A stretch of DNA of 64,000 nucleotides, from NCBI RefSeq assembly GCF_014196635.1, contig NZ_JACIEB010000007.1, forward strand, positions 62,001 to 126,000. The letters are read 5' to 3'. The notes beneath the pieces are model-generated. The model ran no database searches and was not told where the DNA came from. It saw only the letters and a list, made by a program, of their open reading frames with translations. Within the stretch, counting starts at the first letter, position 1. The number at the start of each line of letters is the position of its first letter. This stretch comes from Sphingobium fontiphilum. GTDB lineage: Bacteria > Pseudomonadota > Alphaproteobacteria > Sphingomonadales > Sphingomonadaceae. Positions 35,161 through 44,531 of the stretch are shown here, piece by piece. The position numbers and the translations under genes were made by a program.

Positions 35161-36387
35161 TCAGCGCCGCAACTCGAGATTGTAGACATCTGCGAAGTTG
35201 AAGTCCTTGGCCACGAAGATCCCGACCTCCTCGCCCTGGTTCTTCTTCAGCACCGGACGGATGTTGATGCTGTTCTGGAGCGCGATGCTCGCCCCCTCGC
35301 TTGGGGTCCGCGTCGTATTGTTGAAATTGTTGTTCCCGCCAGAGACGGACTGCCCTGCAATATAGGCGGCGTCGTCGACCAGCGAGAGTAGCAGTGCGCT
35401 ACCGAAGCGCGCCCAGAAGAAGGTGTCCACGGACCCTGCGATGCCTGCGCGGCCAAGGGCATCCGACCCCGGCGAAGCCAGGTCGATGCGCACGCCCTGC
35501 GGCGTGACGGCGCGCGTCCACAACACGAACAGGCGGTTCTGCCCTTGTTGGATGCCGCCATGATATTCACCGAGGACTTTGGTGCCCTTCTCCATCAGCA
35601 CGACGCGGCCATTCTCCGAATAGACGTCGCGTGGGATCAGGCACGACGTGTAACCCGGCTGTGCCGAATTCATGGCGGTTTGAAGAATGCAGGGGATCAA
35701 CGTGCCGGCGGTGACGAGGTAGTTGCGATTGGGCAGCATCGAGGCGCGTGCCTCGCCAACGGCCGAACTCTGACGAAGCGCATCGAGCGCATTGGGCGCG
35801 CTGCGGGCGGCCGGATCGGTCGAGCCGTCGCCAGCTGTGCCCGCATTGCCGGTATCGGAGCCAGCGCCGTTAGAACCCGCTGGAGCTTGGAGCGCGTCGC
35901 GGCCGCCATAGGCGATCAAGGTCGAACGACGTGCCTGATCGGCCAGGTTCTGACGCGTGTTCTGCGGTGCCGCCGCTGGCTGCGCTCCGGGTTGTAGTGC
36001 CGGCACGATCTGTCCATCGGGGCCAACGGTCGGCGGAGGATTGAGGACAGGCGCGTTGGGATCGGCGCTCACGGTGCCGAGCGGCTTGGGTTTCGCTGCG
36101 ACAGCATCATATGCGACCGTTTCGCGCGCCGCGAGATCCGGCCGTTTGGCCATTGCCTCGGGCTTTCCCATCAAACTCGAGTCGGGCTTGCTCGGTCCCG
36201 AGTTCACCCACAAAATGCCGAGCACCATCGCCGTCCCGGCGAAAATCAGGGCGGTATTCCGCTTTGCCGCTGTCATTCCCCCGATCGGGTCGATGCCGCG
36301 CTCGCGGATAATCTCGTCGCGTTCAGGTGTTGGATCACCTTGCGGGCGACGAGGGGCCTCGGCCGAAGTCTCGTCCATCGCACTCAC
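35161..36387 (-). CDS. virB10: VirB10 T4SS channel protein
   Basis: 408 residues: cytoplasmic N-terminus, one membrane helix (residues about 44-62, NTALIFAGTAMVLGILWVN), a Pro-rich periplasmic linker and the C-terminal beta-barrel domain with GTLIPCILQTAMNSAQPGYTSCLIPRDVYSENGRVVLMEKGTKVLGEY. It spans both membranes and relays ATPase energy to the outer-membrane pore. Start overlaps virB9 stop (ATGA). Confidence 0.96.
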   Translation of the reverse strand: MSAMDETSAEAPRRPQGDPTPERDEIIRERGIDPIGGMTAAKRNTALIFAGTAMVLGILWVNSGPSKPDSSLMGKPEAMAKRPDLAARETVAYDAVAAKPKPLGTVSADPNAPVLNPPPTVGPDGQIVPALQPGAQPAAAPQNTRQNLADQARRSTLIAYGGRDALQAPAGSNGAGSDTGNAGTAGDGSTDPAARSAPNALDALRQSSAVGEARASMLPNRNYLVTAGTLIPCILQTAMNSAQPGYTSCLIPRDVYSENGRVVLMEKGTKVLGEYHGGIQQGQNRLFVLWTRAVTPQGVRIDLASPGSDALGRAGIAGSVDTFFWARFGSALLLSLVDDAAYIAGQSVSGGNNNFNNTTRTPSEGASIALQNSINIRPVLKKNQGEEVGIFVAKDFNFADVYNLELRR

Positions 36388-37241
36388 TCCTTTGGGTCTT
36401 GTATGGTGCGCTCGACATGCGGCGATGCGGTATTGGTGCCGTGATCGACGCCGTAAGGTGTCGGCGCGAGGTTATAGATACACAGCACCTCCCGGTTCCG
36501 GCGCAGGCGCAGTTGAGCCGCCACGGCGTGGACGACCACAAACTCGTCGCGGACATCAAATGGGACCAAGGACTCCGAGCCGTCCGGTCGCACGAGATAG
36601 ATCGCCGGGATTTCATGGTTGCCGGGGAAACGCAGGACCGTGAACTGGCCGTTGTCGGAGATCTCCGACGGCTGAAGATCGCTTGCACCCTGGACTTTGT
36701 AGTTCAGATTGCGCGGTCCATCGATGACGCCATGGTCAAGTGCTCCCCGAACGGCGCTTGCCTGCAGCGCGGCGACGCGCTGCGCCTCCTGGGTGGCGCG
36801 CATGCGCGCGGCACGATCGGCCTCATCGCGCGGATAGCGAAACCGAACCTGGAAGAATGTGTCACGGCTGCCGCTGCCGATTGGTCCCCGGCGCGCGGTC
36901 AGCTCGAAGGCGTAGTTGCGCAGCTCGCCCCCGCGATTGGTCGTGACGATGAGGTTGGTCGGTCCCGCTCGCTCGCGGGGTTTCAGAAACAGGATATGAC
37001 CGGCAACCGCCACCTCCCACGAGACCGTGTCGCCGAGCGCGACATGTTCGATCGTCTCATCGGCGCCGAGCACCACCTGGGTCGCCGTCCGAAATGTGCC
37101 GACGATCCGGTAGACCTGGGTCTCCTGATATTCGACGAACTTCACGCGCGGATCCGCCGGCCCACCGCGCGGGGTGTCCTCCGCCAGGGCTGGTGTCGCT
37201 ATGACGGCGAGAAGACTCGCTATGGAGAGAACGCGCTTCAT
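36384..37241 (-). CDS. virB9: VirB9 outer-membrane T4SS protein
   Basis: 285 residues with a signal peptide (LLAVIATPALAE). Conserved strands VYRIVGTFRTATQVVLGADETI and FLKPRERAGPTNLIVTTNRGGELRNYAFEL mark the VirB9 N-terminal domain; NGQFTVLRFPGNHEIPAIYLVRPDG marks the C-terminal domain that contacts VirB7/VirB10. Start overlaps virB8 stop by four bases. Confidence 0.95.
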   Translation of the reverse strand: MKRVLSIASLLAVIATPALAEDTPRGGPADPRVKFVEYQETQVYRIVGTFRTATQVVLGADETIEHVALGDTVSWEVAVAGHILFLKPRERAGPTNLIVTTNRGGELRNYAFELTARRGPIGSGSRDTFFQVRFRYPRDEADRAARMRATQEAQRVAALQASAVRGALDHGVIDGPRNLNYKVQGASDLQPSEISDNGQFTVLRFPGNHEIPAIYLVRPDGSESLVPFDVRDEFVVVHAVAAQLRLRRNREVLCIYNLAPTPYGVDHGTNTASPHVERTIQDPKE

Positions 37242-37927
37242 CGCACCACCTCGGGGTCCGCGCGGTAATTCTCGACCTGGAACCCCAATGGGTTGCGATA
37301 GCGGTCGCCCTCCGCCATCGGCGCATTCGTGTACCGGAAGGTGACGGTCGCGATCCAGTCGCTGCTCTGGGTGTCAGTGTCGGTCTGCACCGTCCGCGTG
37401 AAGCGGACGTTAGCAACACGATCGTTGATGAAGGCGATATTGCGCACGCGGGCCTGGACGACCGCGCCCTTGCCCCAGACGACCTGTGGGCTCGCGGCAT
37501 TGTTCGAGCTGAAAAATCGGCCCCAGCGCTGCTGCTCGCCTGGTTCGGACAAGATGGTGACCGCCCGGAAATTCTCCTCGGCCGCCGCGGGCAACCAGCT
37601 TTCCCGCGTCCGGACATATTGCGCGAGGAAGAATTTCGTAACCGCTTCGTCATAGCGCATCGGCTTCTGGGTGAGGGTGGTCTGCACATCGACCGCGCCC
37701 GTCGTCTGATTGACGCGAATAATGTACGGCATGACCGTCTTCAGCGGGGCCAGGCCCGCGAGTGCGAAACCCTCCGCGGTCGCGGCAAGCAGCCCCAGAC
37801 CGGCCACGACCCAGGCGATGCGTTCGGATCGTAACGATTTGCGCTGACGATCCTGATCCCAGGATCGGGCATGCCCGAAATAGAGTTCAGCGTCTTTTGC
37901 CGGCACGCCTTCGGTCTGGTTCCGCAT
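37238..37927 (-). CDS. virB8: VirB8 inner-membrane T4SS protein
   Basis: 229 residues from the ATG at 37927 (GGAG upstream; a TTG at 37936 is the longer option). One membrane helix (AWVVAGLGLLAATAEGFALAGL, about 38-60) and the periplasmic NTF2-like domain with PYIIRVNQTTGAVDV, YVRTRESW and VRFTRTVQTDTDTQSSDWIATVTFRY. Assembly scaffold of the inner-membrane complex. Confidence 0.95.
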   Translation of the reverse strand: MRNQTEGVPAKDAELYFGHARSWDQDRQRKSLRSERIAWVVAGLGLLAATAEGFALAGLAPLKTVMPYIIRVNQTTGAVDVQTTLTQKPMRYDEAVTKFFLAQYVRTRESWLPAAAEENFRAVTILSEPGEQQRWGRFFSSNNAASPQVVWGKGAVVQARVRNIAFINDRVANVRFTRTVQTDTDTQSSDWIATVTFRYTNAPMAEGDRYRNPLGFQVENYRADPEVVR

Positions 37928-37929
37928 GA

Positions 37930-38265
37930 TCAGCAACTCCCAAAGGTGCCGGGGGTCGCGCGCGCGGACGTCTTCTCGGGAAGCGGGGCGGGAACAGGCG
38001 GGGGCGGAGTGCCGGCATCAACTGGCTGTTTGATCTGCGGCACGGGCGGCGGGGCAGGGGGTGAGACGATTGCCGGGAGCGGCGAACCCGGCAGCACGCT
38101 CCCGTAGATGTTCACCTCGCGCAGATGTTTGCCGTTGCAGACGGGTAGTTTCTTTGGCCCCGATGCCCCTTGGGCGAGTGACGGGATCAGTGCGATGACG
38201 ACGGCTGATCGCCGGAGCGCGCGGACTATCGTGGTTGGTCTCGTCAAAGGGTCTTCCTTCCTCAT
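37930..38265 (-). CDS. VirB7-position exported protein
   Basis: 111 residues from the ATG at 38265, overlapping the virB6 stop by four bases. N-terminal signal-like hydrophobic stretch (SAVVIALIPSLAQG), a short conserved PVCNGKHLREVNIYGSVLPGS region, then a Pro-rich tail. No lipobox, unlike typical VirB7. By position between virB6 and virB8 it is a probable T4SS core accessory. Identification as VirB7 is positional only. Confidence 0.7.
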   Translation of the reverse strand: MRKEDPLTRPTTIVRALRRSAVVIALIPSLAQGASGPKKLPVCNGKHLREVNIYGSVLPGSPLPAIVSPPAPPPVPQIKQPVDAGTPPPPVPAPLPEKTSARATPGTFGSC

Positions 38266-39206
38266 GCGCGGCTCACCGAACCGCCGCGCTGGGCGGCACG
38301 TTCGAGATTGCGACTGTTGCGCGCGACGCGGCGTTGCTGAAACGGTGCCGCCATGGCCCCCCACGCAGAGCCGGCGAAGGCACCGATGCCGGCCGATGCG
38401 CCCCCGGCAATGCCGGTTGCGATGGAGGGGGCCTGAAAGAAGAAAATCGTTCCCAAGAAAATATAAACGGCGAACAGCACCGCACCCAGGGCGGCGTCTC
38501 CGACACCTTCGGATGCGGTAATCGCGGTCGCACCAAGGTCAGTGATTAGGGCCGTGATGGCTATGATCACCGCCATCAACACAATGAAGTTGAAGGCCTG
38601 CCCGAGCCACCCGTGAAACAGCCTCCGCGTGGTCTCGAAGAGTGAAAGGGCTATGAAGATGGGTCCGAGCGCGATGATAATCGCGAGAGCGACCTTCGCG
38701 AAAACGGTGATGGAGAAACCGATCGCCGCAGACAGTCCGGCCAACGCTTTCAGCCCGAGGCTCAGGACGTATAAAACGAGCTTATAGGGGTTGATATCGC
38801 TGTACGTTGCCGCCTCGGTCTCGATCCTCGCGATGATAACGTCACACTGGCTGAAATAGTCGTCGAACACGTTGCCGACGCTCGTGACGGTATGCCCCGC
38901 CAACGCCTGCGAAATCGCATCAGGCATGCCGTGGAACAGGGGGTTTGTTACCCACTCCGTGTAGGCGACCGTCGTTGCCGCAATGTAGAGCAAACACAGT
39001 TTCACCATTCGGTAGACAAGCTCGCCCCATGGCTCGCTGACGATGCCACGCATCACCATGTAGCCGAACAGCGCGATGTAGATGACCAAACCAAGCGCGA
39101 GTGGACCGCGCACAACCTCGATGACATTGTTCAGGCGCTCGTTGAGGAACATGTCGAGTTTGCCGTCGATGTTCGTGTAAAGCGTGGTGAAGAGTCCGTC
39201 GGCCAT
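38262..39206 (-). CDS. virB6: VirB6/TrbL inner-membrane T4SS protein
   Basis: 314 residues with about six membrane segments, a long periplasmic loop near residues 65-150, and a Gly/Ala-rich C-terminus (GIAGGASAGIGAFAGSAWGAM). Forms the inner-membrane part of the translocation channel. Lies 18 bases after eexN. Confidence 0.93.
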   Translation of the reverse strand: MADGLFTTLYTNIDGKLDMFLNERLNNVIEVVRGPLALGLVIYIALFGYMVMRGIVSEPWGELVYRMVKLCLLYIAATTVAYTEWVTNPLFHGMPDAISQALAGHTVTSVGNVFDDYFSQCDVIIARIETEAATYSDINPYKLVLYVLSLGLKALAGLSAAIGFSITVFAKVALAIIIALGPIFIALSLFETTRRLFHGWLGQAFNFIVLMAVIIAITALITDLGATAITASEGVGDAALGAVLFAVYIFLGTIFFFQAPSIATGIAGGASAGIGAFAGSAWGAMAAPFQQRRVARNSRNLERAAQRGGSVSRA

Positions 39207-39224
39207 CTCATCTTTCCATCACGG

Positions 39225-39452
39225 TCAATGGGCCGGCGACAGCGAGCGCAGCTTTTGATCGAGCGTCTTCACACTCTCTGCGTTCGAGCATTCCTGTGCG
39301 TCGCGATGCGTACCATCGGCGCACGCCTTCAGGACTTCCGCGAGCTCTTGCGGGTGAGCTTTGAGATAATCCTTTCCGCGGGCGGGGGGTTGGCACGCCA
39401 CCAGAAACGCCGGGACCAAAAGCGCGATTGTCTTGAAGATGGTTGCCTTCAT
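39225..39452 (-). CDS. eexN: EexN-family entry-exclusion lipoprotein
   Basis: 75 residues. Lipobox AFLVACQ (Cys20). The mature part YLKAHPQELAEVLKACADGTHRDAQECSNAESV matches the EexN pattern with its paired cysteines. It blocks entry of an identical plasmid by acting on VirB6 of incoming machinery. Start overlaps virB5 stop (ATGA); located between virB5 and virB6 as in pKM101. Confidence 0.9.
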   Translation of the reverse strand: MKATIFKTIALLVPAFLVACQPPARGKDYLKAHPQELAEVLKACADGTHRDAQECSNAESVKTLDQKLRSLSPAH

Positions 39453-40159
39453 TGATGGAGGCTCCCGAGTTTACTCGCTAAGATTTGCTCGCTCTCCTGC
39501 TGTGATCGAATGCGCTGCTCCGCCTGCTGCCTCATTGTAAGAGCCTGGAGTTGCACCGCGTCGTTCTGGATATGGGCATTTTCCACCCCGACACGGGCTT
39601 GGATATCCATCACGTCCTTTGCGTCCGACGCGGTGTCCAGCGACGAACGCAGTTCCTCGAGACCCGTCGTTCTCTGGGCGGTGACGCCATATGCTGCCTC
39701 GGCAATGGCCGCGTCGCGCGCCGCCATGTCGCCATTGCGAGAAATGGCATCGCGGTTCGAGCGCTCGAAAGCGGTGGCGTCCGGGCGAAGCTCGGGAAGC
39801 TCGACACGGTTACTGCTGCGGATCCGGTCTGCGGCCGTGCCAAGGCTGCCGAGCCCCGTCGTGTTAGAGGACATGAGGCGCTGAATGTCCCGTGCCTCGC
39901 TCGGCAAGAGGTGGCGAACGGCGTCGGTGTTCAGGGAAGAGGCAATCTGATTGACGTTCGTCAGCTTGTTGACGCTGTTGAACATGTCGGTGGCTTGGGA
40001 AATTTGCTGCTTCCCCTGTTCGATCATCGATAGGGTGTTCTTCACCGTCGAGAGGGTCTGCAGAAACGTGCTGGAATCATAGACCGGGATGCCCTGCGCG
40101 AACGCCGGTACGGAAATCGCCAATCCGCTAACAATCGCGAGCGCTCGGAATGCTTTCAT
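39449..40159 (-). CDS. virB5: VirB5 minor pilin
   Basis: 236 residues from the ATG at 40159. Signal peptide ending VPAFAQG, then GIPVYDSSTFLQTLSTVKNTLSMIEQGKQQISQATDMFNSV, the typical VirB5/TraC helical start. The remainder is helical coiled-coil ending in Gln-rich repeats. Pilus-tip component involved in host contact. Lies four bases after virB4. Confidence 0.93.
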   Translation of the reverse strand: MKAFRALAIVSGLAISVPAFAQGIPVYDSSTFLQTLSTVKNTLSMIEQGKQQISQATDMFNSVNKLTNVNQIASSLNTDAVRHLLPSEARDIQRLMSSNTTGLGSLGTAADRIRSSNRVELPELRPDATAFERSNRDAISRNGDMAARDAAIAEAAYGVTAQRTTGLEELRSSLDTASDAKDVMDIQARVGVENAHIQNDAVQLQALTMRQQAEQRIRSQQESEQILASKLGSLHQ

Positions 40160-40163
40160 GACC

Positions 40164-42608
40164 TTATCCTTTCCTTCTGGTGGTGGCACGGCGGCGCTCG
40201 TGAAAGGCGGGCAGCCAGTGACTGGGATCGTCGCCATGTTCGCGGCGAACCTGATCGAGGATTCCGACGGTTTCGGTGGTGCCCGAGAGCACGGCCAGCT
40301 CGTCGGACAGGCCGCCGAGATCCAGTTCCACCACGATGGAATCGTGACCCTGCTTGACCAGAAACCGCCGGCTTTCGGGGATTAGATCGTTTCTGATGAG
40401 CTTGAACTCGGCGCGGGTGAGGCCGAGTCCATCGATATAATCAACCTCTCGGCCGTGGGGGTTGGGCAAGAGGATCTTAGTGGCGACCTGCTCCATGATG
40501 CTGTGCGAGATGTCCGATCGCAGAGCGTCAGCCGGGCTTTGCGTCCCGAACACCAGGAAGGCATTCTGCTTCCGGTAGGTCTTCAGGCCGTCCTGCGCGA
40601 AGGCGCGGAAGGCATCATCGCCCAGCGCCTTCCAGAACTCGTCGATGTCGATTACGAGGCGACGGCCATCGAGCAGGGCATCGATCCGGTGGAACATATA
40701 CATCATCAGCGGCGTGCGGATCTCGGGATTGTCGAGGAAATCCGTCATGTCGAAACCGATGAACCGGGCCTCGAGAGTCAACTCGTCCCGGTCGTTGTCG
40801 AACACCCAGCCAAGTGCGCCGCCGCGCGACCATTTCTCAAGCCGCGCGCCGATCCCTTCCGGATCGCGCTGTCCGAGCAATTGACGAAGCGCCAGAATGG
40901 ACCGCTCCTCCGGGGGAAGGCGTCCGATCGAGAGGATACCCTCGTCGATCATCCGCTCCTGCGTGACGCCGAGCTGGATGCCTGAGGGGGTCACCAGATG
41001 CCGGATCAACCTGCCGAGGAAGACGATGTTGCCTGGAGTCTGCTCAAGCGCGCGGAGCGGCGCAAACCCGGTCGGCACGCCGTTGCGCAGCGCCAGATAC
41101 GTGCCACCGGATGACCGCACATAGATCTCGGCCCCTCGGTCCTTGTCGATGAAGATCTGCTGCGCGCCGGTTTTCTCGAGCTGCGCCATCAGGAAATTCT
41201 GGACGACGGTCTTGCCGCCGCCCGACGGGCCGATGATCAGCGTGTGGCCAAGATCGTTCACATGGAAGTTGAAATAGAAGGGAGACTGGGCTGCGGTCTT
41301 CATCAACGCGATCGCGGCGCCCCAGTGATTGCCATCGGGCTTGCCGGCAGGGAAAGTGTGGAACGGCGAGAGCGCGGCAAAATTGCGTGACGTGATCGCC
41401 GCTGGCCGCGCACGCCACGCGAAGTTTCCGGGAAGCTGCGACCAGAAGGCGGCCTCCAGCGCCGGACCCTCCCGAGCGGCTACCAGACCCGCGTCGGCAA
41501 GGGCGGCGCGTGCGGTCGAGAGATTTTCGGCCAGGCGCTTTTGATTTTCACCGAAAACCGCGAGCGAGAAATGATGTTCGCCCAGGACGAACCGATTGCT
41601 CTGCAGATCGTCGGCCGCGTCGGCCAGCTCAAGCGCCTGGCTTGCAGCGGCATCCTCGGTCGAGGCCATCTGGTTCTGGCGACGGCGCAAGCGCTCCGAG
41701 GCCCGCGCTTTGCCCATGAACGCGAAGGACTGCGTTACGACGAATGCGAAATCTTGGCTGAGAAGCGCGTTCATCTGGCCCGGTCGCGTCATCGCCGGAT
41801 ATTCGCGGATGCCGAACAGGCCGACGAACCGGCTCGTGTCATGCGCCCGCACCTCGACTGTCTCGCGGCCGAAGATCACCCGTTCCCCATAAATGGCGGA
41901 ACCGAGGTGGCCGCGGACCAGCGGCACCCTGCCGGCGCGGCCCATCATCACCAGTTCGAGCACCTCGAGCGGCTGCGAAAACATCAGGCCATTGTGCTCG
42001 TACAGGTGCAGGCGTCGGGGCCGGCAGCGTGCGAGGAGCTTCTCGATGTCGCGCGCCTTATCCTCGAAGCGCGCAAGCTCGTCCTCGTCGACTTCGGCCC
42101 CCTCCTTGCGCGCCGATGCCAGACGTCGAAGGAGCACGCCGGTACGGTCGGCCGATCCAACGGACGGGCGCATGATGAGCGTCAGGTAGAGCTCGTTCAC
42201 GAACATCCGCTTGGCGGTCACCCGCGCGCGGTATTTTGCATCGAGATCGGCCGCAAAGGCCGAGCGAAACTCGCCTTCGGGATAGTCCGTGATCGGCCGG
42301 CGGACGATATGCGTCCAGATCGCCAGACGGTCGTCGGCGATATTGCGCAACGTGCCGTTGAGCTTTTCGTGCCAGTCGTTGAGATGGATTGGGTCGGCGG
42401 TCTCGAATGCAAGGCCGTCGAGCTTGAACATCATCATGAGGTCGCGCCCGTCGAGCGCAATGATGTTGTCGTCGATATGGCGCGCATAGGGGAGATAGCG
42501 CGCGGGGTCGGCCTCGTTCTTGAGGATCCGCCACGGCGTCCGGGCGGCAGCGCCGCCCAACGAGCTGGCCCGGCTAGCCATGCGCAAAGCCGCGGCGTTT
42601 CGCTCCAT
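40164..42608 (-). CDS. virB4: VirB4 T4SS ATPase
   Basis: 814 residues with Walker A GPSGGGKT (460-467), Walker B VIDIDEFW and the conserved C-terminal FGTQSPADAL. Energises pilus biogenesis at the inner membrane. The start (42608) overlaps virB3 by 35 bases; the downstream ATG at 42581 is the alternative, and neither has a good ribosome site, consistent with coupling to virB3. Confidence 0.96.
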   Translation of the reverse strand: MERNAAALRMASRASSLGGAAARTPWRILKNEADPARYLPYARHIDDNIIALDGRDLMMMFKLDGLAFETADPIHLNDWHEKLNGTLRNIADDRLAIWTHIVRRPITDYPEGEFRSAFAADLDAKYRARVTAKRMFVNELYLTLIMRPSVGSADRTGVLLRRLASARKEGAEVDEDELARFEDKARDIEKLLARCRPRRLHLYEHNGLMFSQPLEVLELVMMGRAGRVPLVRGHLGSAIYGERVIFGRETVEVRAHDTSRFVGLFGIREYPAMTRPGQMNALLSQDFAFVVTQSFAFMGKARASERLRRRQNQMASTEDAAASQALELADAADDLQSNRFVLGEHHFSLAVFGENQKRLAENLSTARAALADAGLVAAREGPALEAAFWSQLPGNFAWRARPAAITSRNFAALSPFHTFPAGKPDGNHWGAAIALMKTAAQSPFYFNFHVNDLGHTLIIGPSGGGKTVVQNFLMAQLEKTGAQQIFIDKDRGAEIYVRSSGGTYLALRNGVPTGFAPLRALEQTPGNIVFLGRLIRHLVTPSGIQLGVTQERMIDEGILSIGRLPPEERSILALRQLLGQRDPEGIGARLEKWSRGGALGWVFDNDRDELTLEARFIGFDMTDFLDNPEIRTPLMMYMFHRIDALLDGRRLVIDIDEFWKALGDDAFRAFAQDGLKTYRKQNAFLVFGTQSPADALRSDISHSIMEQVATKILLPNPHGREVDYIDGLGLTRAEFKLIRNDLIPESRRFLVKQGHDSIVVELDLGGLSDELAVLSGTTETVGILDQVRREHGDDPSHWLPAFHERRRATTRRKG

Positions 42609-42909
42609 CGATCGGCAGGGGCGAGTAGGAGCTACCGCCCCACCATCCCCTGTTGCGGCAGCGTGCCTTTGTCGTTGTCCAGAGCCACAAGAGGCGGAAG
42701 GCGTTTGCGTCGTGCCGCACGATCAGCCGGGCTATGGCGAGAAAGGCCCCGGCTAGCGCAAAAGCGTAAAGCGGGTTGCCGGTGACGATGAGCGTCAGGC
42801 AAGCCGCCAGCGCGATCGGCAGCGACGCTTCGATCGGAACGCCCAACCACATTGTCGGCCGGGTCACGGCCAGGAAGAGCGTTTCTTCCTTAAGCTTTTC
42901 GTCGTCCAT
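42574..42909 (-). CDS. virB3: VirB3 T4SS protein
   Basis: 111 residues. Starts with FLAVTRPTMWLGVPIEA, the VirB3 signature, and has two adjacent hydrophobic segments (residues about 27-65). The C-terminus is longer than usual and overlaps virB4. Inner-membrane protein that pairs with VirB4. Ten bases after virB2. Confidence 0.94.
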   Translation of the reverse strand: MDDEKLKEETLFLAVTRPTMWLGVPIEASLPIALAACLTLIVTGNPLYAFALAGAFLAIARLIVRHDANAFRLLWLWTTTKARCRNRGWWGGSSYSPLPIDGAKRRGFAHG

Positions 42910-42919
42910 CCCAGCGCAC

Positions 42920-43261
42920 TCACGCGCCGCCAGTGATGGTATCGACGATCCACTGCGCGCTGAACACGATGAAGATGCCGACGATGACGGTGACCAACAG
43001 CCCCAGGCTCGCTCGCCCGGTGAAGAACATGAAACCCACGATGACGACGGCGATCACTGCGATCGTTTTCGCAAAAGTGCCGGTCAGCCAAGTCTTGATA
43101 TTCTCGGCCATCGAGGTGACGCCGTCGGCCGCTTGAGCATGGGCCGGATCGGTGAGCAGGAGCGACACCGCAATGACCGCGACAAAGAGTGCCAGATACT
43201 GCGCAAAAGCGCGCCGGCGCGGCGTCAACCATATCTTGGAATTGGTCGCTAAGGCAGTCAT
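42920..43261 (-). CDS. virB2: VirB2 major pilin
   Basis: 113 residues from the ATG at 43261. Long signal peptide ending DPAHAQA, then two hydrophobic segments (TIAVIAVVIVGFMFF and LLVTVIVGIFIVFSAQWIVDTI) separated by GRASLG, the classic cyclic-pilin layout. The start overlaps the virB1 stop (ATGA). Confidence 0.95.
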   Translation of the reverse strand: MTALATNSKIWLTPRRRAFAQYLALFVAVIAVSLLLTDPAHAQAADGVTSMAENIKTWLTGTFAKTIAVIAVVIVGFMFFTGRASLGLLVTVIVGIFIVFSAQWIVDTITGGA

Positions 43262-43932
43262 TCGGCTTGTCCTTTCGGTGAACTGTTGGATGCTCCCCCA
43301 AAGACCATCAATGATGCCGTCTGCGCCCTCGCAGTGGTGTCCCATGCCTCTTGGAAGCGCGGCGAGCGAACACCCGCCGAAGGCAGCGTAACTGTGGGTT
43401 CCGGCGTCACTAGCGCGGGCAAAGCGGCGGGTTCTGGCATCGCTCGACGCCTGATCGCTGGCACGACAACACTCGACGACGCATAGACGCGGCCGACGTA
43501 GCCATTTCCAAACCCGCGGGAACGACTGCCCGTGTTGTACATCGACATGGCGGTCGCGATGGCCGCCTCTGTAGAAGGGCTGGAGCGCGCGACGCTCAGA
43601 TAGTTGGAAGCCAGCACGCGTGCGGCTGCGGCGAGATTGTGGCAGGGATCGAAGGCGTCCTCGACCGACAAGCCAAGCCACCTAAGATTTGCGCTGTTGA
43701 TTTGCCCCAGACCCAGATCGATGTTGTATCCGCGGGCGATCAGCGATCGCGCGGCTGCGACAGCCGACGCCCGATCGCCGGGATTGGGCGCACGCACCCC
43801 CTTCGCATTCACGCCGATGGCATAGGGGTTGAAATGACTCTCGGTGTGGACGACCGACACAAGCGTTTCGACAGCAACCGATGGCGCACACTGCTGCGCG
43901 AGACCGACAACGGTCGCGAGCTCGAGGATCAC
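43258..43932 (-). CDS. virB1: VirB1 lytic transglycosylase
   Basis: 224 residues. Catalytic Glu in LVSVVHTESHFNPYAIGVN (residue about 31), followed by GLGQINSANLRWLGL and ASNYLSV, all SLT-domain motifs. It clears peptidoglycan for the channel. No obvious signal peptide at this start (MILELATVVGLAQQ). Overlaps the upstream TrbM-like gene by four bases. Confidence 0.93.
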   Translation of the reverse strand: MILELATVVGLAQQCAPSVAVETLVSVVHTESHFNPYAIGVNAKGVRAPNPGDRASAVAAARSLIARGYNIDLGLGQINSANLRWLGLSVEDAFDPCHNLAAAARVLASNYLSVARSSPSTEAAIATAMSMYNTGSRSRGFGNGYVGRVYASSSVVVPAIRRRAMPEPAALPALVTPEPTVTLPSAGVRSPRFQEAWDTTARAQTASLMVFGGASNSSPKGQAE

Positions 43933-44291
43933 TGTGGTGTGGTCCCGTGTTCGCTGGGTGACACTGGCAAGCTTTCGATATTCGCAAGCGAATAGGATTG
44001 CTGCCGCCCGTCGGTGAACGTCATCACCACCCGGCGCCGCGAAGCGGAATCGCGATCATAGACCTTGGTGTTCGCAACGCCGCCACCGGAGCAGCCGGGA
44101 AATGAACCGCCCAATGCCAGATGCTCCCAGAGCTTCACCATAGGCGGCACGCAGGCGGGGTACTGGGTCGCACCGCCCGGGTTCGAGAGGCAAAGCAAAA
44201 CCTGGCAACCCAGATCGTTGGCGGACGCAGGAGCCGCCTCGGCGGACATCGCCACGATCGAAACGGCAAGGGCAAGGCGCAGGCGCTGCAT
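43929..44291 (-). CDS. TrbM/KikA-like exported protein
   Basis: 120 residues with a signal peptide ending PASAND. The mature region DLGCQVLLCLSNPGGATQYPACVPPMVKLW resembles the TrbM/KikA/MpfK Cys pattern (CEAILCLS-like). First gene of the virB operon, so probably a periplasmic transfer accessory. Similarity is by motif only. Confidence 0.72.
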   Translation of the reverse strand: MQRLRLALAVSIVAMSAEAAPASANDLGCQVLLCLSNPGGATQYPACVPPMVKLWEHLALGGSFPGCSGGGVANTKVYDRDSASRRRVVMTFTDGRQQSYSLANIESLPVSPSEHGTTPQ

Positions 44292-44391
44292 CTGATTTCT
44301 CCGCTTTTCAGCGCCGCTGCATTAAAAATGCGCCGACCACTCTCCGTTGAAAATCACCTCTCTTTTGAACCCGGTGCGGCAATTTCGGGCA

Positions 44392-44411
44392 ATCCCCCCA
44401 CAAGGGGGGAG
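44392..44411. promoter_or_regulatory. G/C-run palindrome, putative operator B (virB promoter)
   Basis: ATCCCCCC-ACAA-GGGGGGAG, 7-8 bp arms, about 100 bases upstream of the first virB-operon gene and nearly identical to operator A at 15724-15743. Confidence 0.55.
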
Positions 44412-44531
44412 CGGAGGTGCAAGGTCGTGCAAGACGGCAGGAATGCAGGGCGGCGTTGATCGCCAGCCACCCCTTGAGCCTCAAGTCGGAGAGACCTGAA
44501 GCGCCAATTCGCTATGTGGGGGGCGACGCTG

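Noticed and set aside
41541..42785. 414-codon plus-strand frame over virB4
   Set aside because: Lies opposite a firmly identified VirB4 and shows no domain; typical GC shadow.
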